DNA of 18,331 nt from Clostridiales bacterium UBA7573 (lineage in GTDB: Bacteria; Bacillota; Clostridia; Oscillospirales; CAG-272): NCBI GenBank assembly GCA_002477905.1, contig DLLB01000046.1:1-18331 (forward strand). Direction: 5' to 3'. The translations under genes and the position numbers were made by a program. Shown here piece by piece: positions 15,501 to 18,331 of the stretch. Position 1 is the first letter of the stretch, and each line of letters opens with the position of its first letter. A model generated the notes under the pieces. The model was not told the origin of the DNA. It saw only the letters and a list, made by a program, of their open reading frames with translations, and made no database searches.

Positions 15501-15791
15501 TCAATAGTAATTATGGAATCGGTTTTCTTTCAAAAATTCTTGAAGTAAAGTGCGATGCCGTAGCATATCGCGTTTTGTTTGCGAATCTAGGATTACCGGC
15601 GGTGCATCATCAGAAGGACGGGAGAGCGCACGAGACGTTTTTCCGCTTCGGTTTTTCAGTTGCAGCCGTAACGTATGCTCCGTGTGGAGCTTTGGTTTCC
15701 GACGACTTAAGTACGTGACTGCGTTCTTGGAAAATTGTCGTTCGTTTGCTTTTATGAGTGCGTGGGTAAAGGTTTGTCCGAAGTGAAGCAT
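15501..15791 (-). CDS. Small hypothetical open frame, uncertain
   Basis: I do not recognise this 96-residue product. It begins at an ATG (15789-15791) with GAAAGGA about 8 bases upstream. A plausible promoter reads towards it from 15965-15993. The protein is basic and histidine-rich, without cysteines, a signal peptide or membrane span, and shows no motif I can name. The same reading frame is open for a further 51 codons upstream, from 15944, with no ATG, GTG or TTG start. That would fit a decayed longer gene or chance. Its stop (TGA at 15501-15503) overlaps a TTG that opens another 66-codon frame beginning NCLSCGKW. A second open frame lies on the opposite strand. Coding status is therefore undecided. 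Confidence 0.3.
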   Translation of the reverse strand: MLHFGQTFTHALIKANERQFSKNAVTYLSRRKPKLHTEHTLRLQLKNRSGKTSRALSRPSDDAPPVILDSQTKRDMLRHRTLLQEFLKENRFHNYY

Positions 15792-15964
15792 TGCAAGGTC
15801 CTTTCTTTCAATACGGCGGGGAAATCCTGCTGTGTAGGGTGGATGACGTCCGTAAAAATTGTTGGCTTGCAGGGAGATGATGCGTGATTGGAATTCGACT
15901 CTTTCGGAGAAGAATTCGGTAAAAACGTTTCCTTTCGATGGTTGTCAGCAAATTTCACAATTTT

Positions 15965-15993
15965 ATTATAGGAAAGCATTTTGAAAAATACAA
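15965..15993 (-). promoter_or_regulatory. Possible minus-strand promoter in the unassigned region
   Basis: Minus-strand TTGTAT (15988-15993), 17 bases, TATAAT (15965-15970). The -10 is perfect and the -35 keeps TTG only. It would produce a transcript towards 15501 with a leader of about 165 bases before the first good ATG. Confidence 0.4.
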
Positions 15994-16299
15994 GTCTTCA
16001 GAAACAATAAAAAATCTGCTTGAAAACGAAATTTTTTCGTCAAAATGTTTCTTGCGGAATATTTATACGAATACTTTTGCATAATAGATCATTTGCATAT
16101 ATAAAAAGTGCATAACTGATATATGAAAAACGATGTATATAAATTCTTTTACAATTCTGAAAATGCAGGATCAATACCGGTTTTGCTTTGCTGGTCACCG
16201 GATTTCAAAATTCTGTTTTCCGTCATGCGGTCCTCAAAACCTGTTTTACCTTGCAAATGGTATGCAGACGGATATGCAGCATGTGCTTTTTATCGAGGG

Positions 16300-17067
16300 T
16301 TATTTTTCATTTCGGTGAATGCGGAAAAACCGGTTTCGGTAGGTGGTAGGGGAGATGCCGGCGTGATATTTGAAAAATTTCACAAAAGCGTTTTCATCCG
16401 GAAATCCGCATTGCTCTGCCAATTTCGTCAAGGGATCGTTGGTATTTGCCAACCGCGCTTCCATAAAAGCTAACCGCTGCCGGGTAATTCCGGTTTTCAG
16501 ATCCCAGCCGAACTCTTTTTTATAAAGACGGGAAAGATGATCCGGCGAATAGCCGAACCGCTCTGCAACCGCCGCTACCGTCAACGGCTCGTTTGCGTGC
16601 AGGCGTAAGTATTCCTCCGTTTCATAAACCTGTCGGTTCCGATATTCCCGTCCTTTGCTGAGTCCGAGCAACAGCAGGCACAGCCGGAGCTCTGCCATGC
16701 GGGAATCTGTTTGCGCGTCGTGCATGAGAGCGCGCAACTCCCGTTCGGTATCCTGCGGCGGTTTTTGCACTTTTACCGGATGCCATGCCGTGATGTCTTT
16801 GGTTTGAAAATGCAGCCAGTAAAAGGAGGTTCTGCCGGTGGTTTTTCCCCCATATCCGCCATGCTCGGTTTCGGGATCCAATAAGATCATGTCTCCCGCA
16901 CGGAGACAATAGCGATTTTCGCCCTCATAAATGCGCACCTCTCCCTCCAAAACATAAATGATTTCATAGGAATTCACGGCGATCACCGGATGCGACCAGG
17001 GGGCATCGGTTGCAAACAGCCCCATGTTGAAGAAATGAAGTTCCAAAGAAGTATCCACTTGAATCAT
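16300..17067 (-). CDS. AraC-family transcriptional regulator
   Basis: Sugar-responsive activator with an N-terminal cupin-type effector domain (about 1-120, including YEIIYVLEGEVRIYEGENRY and LRAGDMILLDPETEHGG). The C-terminal AraC double helix-turn-helix spans about 160-255. Its two recognition regions are visible as LTVAAVAERFGYSPDHLSRL and PLTKLAEQCGFPDENAFVKF, followed by the GISPTTYRNRF ending typical of the family. The start is ambiguous: a GTG at 17082 would add five residues, but its GGAAAG is directly adjacent to the codon. The ATG at 17067 lies after an AAAGGTGA sequence, so I prefer it. The gene is divergent from the GH127 gene and shares its promoter region, so it probably controls that gene in response to an arabinose-containing sugar. 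The target is inferred from position; the ligand is unknown. Confidence 0.92.
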   Translation of the reverse strand: MIQVDTSLELHFFNMGLFATDAPWSHPVIAVNSYEIIYVLEGEVRIYEGENRYCLRAGDMILLDPETEHGGYGGKTTGRTSFYWLHFQTKDITAWHPVKVQKPPQDTERELRALMHDAQTDSRMAELRLCLLLLGLSKGREYRNRQVYETEEYLRLHANEPLTVAAVAERFGYSPDHLSRLYKKEFGWDLKTGITRQRLAFMEARLANTNDPLTKLAEQCGFPDENAFVKFFKYHAGISPTTYRNRFFRIHRNEK

Positions 17068-17101
17068 ATCGGATTTTTTCACCTTTCCGCTGTTTTTTTC
17101 A

Positions 17102-17130
17102 TTGCATTTCTTGTTTCATTATACTATACT
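17102..17130 (+). promoter_or_regulatory. GH127 gene promoter
   Basis: TTGCAT (17102-17107), 17 bases, TATACT (17125-17130). Transcription would start near 17137, inside a perfect inverted repeat ATTGA-AAAA-TCAAT (17135-17148) that could be a regulator site. Confidence 0.65.
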
Positions 17131-17147
17131 TAGAATTGAAAAATCAA
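17118..17147 (-). promoter_or_regulatory. AraC regulator promoter
   Basis: Minus-strand TTGATT (17142-17147), 18 bases, TATAAT (17118-17123). It overlaps the GH127 promoter on the other strand, and the -10 boxes of the two lie one base apart. Simultaneous use by RNA polymerase is unlikely. Confidence 0.6.
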
Positions 17148-17165
17148 TAGATGGAGGCGATTTTT

Positions 17166-18331
17166 TTGAAAACAAACAGATTTATTCCTTTTGAGCAAGT
17201 GGATTTGAATCACGGATTCTGGCAGGATCGATATGAATTGAACAAAACGGTTTCCATGCAGAATGTGCGAAAACGGTTTGAAGAAAGCGGGCGGTTTGAT
17301 GCACTCCGGTTCAATTTTCTGAAGACCGGCAGACGTCCACAGATCTTTTTGGATTCCGATGCCGCAAAATGGATGGAAGCCGTTGCTTATCTTGCGGCAA
17401 AAGATCCCGCGTCCATGCGCGAGCATCTTGCACTCTGTGAAGAACTCATTGACTGCATGGAGAAAGCGCAACGCCCCGACGGTTATTTGAATTCCACCCA
17501 CCAGCAGATCACACCCGAACTGATTTTTCAAGTGCGGAACAATCATGAATTGTATTGCGCAGGACATTTGATCGAGGCGGCGATCGCTTATCATAAGGCA
17601 ACCGGAAAAGACCGGTTTTTGCATATCGTGGAACGCTATTGCGATTGCATCTACCGTGCGTTCCTTTCGGAAAAGACCGCTGCATTTATCACGCCGGGAC
17701 ATGAGGAGATCGAACTGGCGCTGATCGCGCTTTATCGTCATACGAAAAAGCCTGTTTATCTGGAAATGGCAAAATTCTTTTTGGAACAGCGCGGCACCCA
17801 TCCGGAGGAGCAATATATTTATGAGGGAAACCGCTTCGGTTCGCAGGATGATACGGATATTTGGCATTTGCACGACGCAAACGGACATTGCGTGCGGGCG
17901 TTGTACTTCTATTCCGGAATTGCGGATCTTGCCGCCGAAACGCAGGATGCACAACTTCTTGCCAATCTGCAATCCGTGTTTACGGATATTTCCACACGTA
18001 AAATGTATCTGACCGGCGGTGTCGGTTCCACCTATCGTACCGAGAGCTTTACAGTTGCTTACGATCTGCCGAACCGGACGGCATATAACGAAAGCTGCGC
18101 CGCCATCGCGTTGATTCTGTTCGCCTGCCGGATGCGGGAAATGGACGCAGACGCGCGGTATGGCGCAGTCGTGGAACGGGTTTTGTACAATGCGCTTCTT
18201 TCTTCCACGTCTTTGGACGGGAAATCCTTCTTTTATGAAAATCCGTTGGAAATTACCCTTGCAGAGTATGGACGCGAAGTGAGCGTGCCGAATAAAAGTC
18301 GGGAACACCTGCCGCTGACGCAACGTCGGGA
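17166..18331 (+). CDS. GH127 (DUF1680) beta-L-arabinofuranosidase-type glycoside hydrolase, partial
   Basis: The N-terminal 388 codons of a glycoside hydrolase family 127 enzyme, cut by the window end. Family members remove beta-L-arabinofuranose from plant or glycoprotein glycans. Visible landmarks are WMEAVAYLAA near 60, RPDGYLNSTHQ near 104, GHEEIELALIALYRHT near 178, YLTGGVGSTYRTESF near 280-294 and YNESCAAIAL near 307-316. Glu293 and the Glu309-x-Cys311 pair keep the exact 16- and 2-residue spacing of the acid/base Glu322 and zinc ligands Glu338 and Cys340 of HypBA1. The nucleophile-bearing Cys-Cys pair is expected just past the edge. The start is probably TTG at 17166, because GGAGG (17153-17157) is 8 bases upstream. 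An in-frame ATG at 17151 contains that GGAGG and has no ribosome binding site. No signal peptide is visible, so the enzyme is probably cytoplasmic and acts on imported oligosaccharides. Confidence 0.93.
   Translation, partial: MKTNRFIPFEQVDLNHGFWQDRYELNKTVSMQNVRKRFEESGRFDALRFNFLKTGRRPQIFLDSDAAKWMEAVAYLAAKDPASMREHLALCEELIDCMEKAQRPDGYLNSTHQQITPELIFQVRNNHELYCAGHLIEAAIAYHKATGKDRFLHIVERYCDCIYRAFLSEKTAAFITPGHEEIELALIALYRHTKKPVYLEMAKFFLEQRGTHPEEQYIYEGNRFGSQDDTDIWHLHDANGHCVRALYFYSGIADLAAETQDAQLLANLQSVFTDISTRKMYLTGGVGSTYRTESFTVAYDLPNRTAYNESCAAIALILFACRMREMDADARYGAVVERVLYNALLSSTSLDGKSFFYENPLEITLAEYGREVSVPNKSREHLPLTQRR

Larger units (their letters stand above)
15401..16299. other. Unassigned region of about 900 bases
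   Basis: No recognised gene. The 15401-15950 part has ordinary base composition and open frames on both strands, including the uncertain 96-codon frame. GAATTC occurs twice around 15893-15916, flanking CTC/GAG, and a small GGAGC/GCTCC-type hairpin lies near 15679-15692. From about 15990 to 16160 the sequence is strongly AT-rich, with TTTGCATA repeated at 16076 and 16092. It also holds a TTGCAT-17-TATAAA promoter-like pair (16077-16105, plus) that leads to no well-formed gene. No strong terminator for the AraC gene is seen in 16160-16299. Confidence 0.5.

Noticed and set aside
15368..15718. A 116-codon plus-strand open frame
   Set aside because: It starts with GTG at the edge of a strong terminator stem and has no ribosome binding site. 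It is kept only as part of the unassigned-region finding.
16149..16226. A 25-codon minus-strand frame with GAGG 7 bases before its ATG, downstream of the AraC gene
   Set aside because: Too short to distinguish from chance, with no motif, and it lies in an AT-rich tract.
16123..16473. A 116-codon plus-strand open frame
   Set aside because: It has no ribosome binding site and its second half is antisense to the conserved C-terminal helix-turn-helix of the AraC protein.
17130..18323. A 397-codon minus-strand open frame opposite the GH127 gene
   Set aside because: It is antisense to a protein with clear GH127 motifs and catalytic-residue spacing. Its own translation is rich in Arg, His, Phe and Cys with no motif.

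Overview
This is a chromosomal window from a low-to-mid-GC Firmicute, most likely a member of class Clostridia. Evidence for this is the greA-lysS pair preceded by a PucR/CdaR-type regulator, strong GGAGG-type ribosome binding sites, consensus sigma-A promoters with 17-bp spacers, an HPr-like protein that has lost its catalytic histidine, and a cysteine-rich protein of a type I associate with spore-forming Clostridia. No rRNA, tRNA, CRISPR array, phage or intact insertion sequence is visible. Most of the window is ordinary housekeeping sequence, and I do not see a clear-cut new multi-gene system.

Layout. Positions 1-296 are an upstream region with one good promoter. Then on the + strand come a PucR/CdaR-like regulator (297-1400), greA (1527-2000), lysS (2063-3595) and a small membrane-anchored protein that overlaps lysS by 4 bases (3592-4281). 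Two strong hairpin terminators (4280-4364) separate this block from a minus-strand MsmK/UgpC-type ABC ATPase (4390-5502). Next are three minus-strand translation/RNA genes: tex (5712-7871), an RsuA/RluB-family pseudouridine synthase (7974-8669) and rlmN (8656-9801), the last two overlapping by 14 bases.

A 359-bp divergent region (9802-10160) separates rlmN from a + strand run of short transcription units. These are an HPr-like protein without His15 (10161-10391), a D,D-carboxypeptidase (10600-11748), pgi (11851-13185), a tiny P-loop protein (13256-13669), a 22-cysteine protein with a sigma-K-like promoter (13849-14652), and a ProX-type tRNA-editing protein (14786-15355). Good terminators and promoters divide several of these.

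The last 3 kb is different. A 944-bp stretch (15356-16299) holds no gene I can recognise, only a minus-strand small open frame with a plausible promoter and ribosome binding site. It is followed by a divergent sugar-utilisation pair: an AraC-family regulator (16300-17067, minus) and a GH127 beta-L-arabinofuranosidase-type enzyme (17166 to the window end, plus). Their promoters overlap. The GH127 gene is cut by the window edge just before the expected nucleophilic cysteine.

The observations most worth following are the His15-less HPr, the cysteine-rich protein with its sigma-K-like promoter, the unexplained 15.4-16.0 kb segment, the AraC/GH127 divergon, and the tandem GATACAA repeats ahead of the carboxypeptidase gene.
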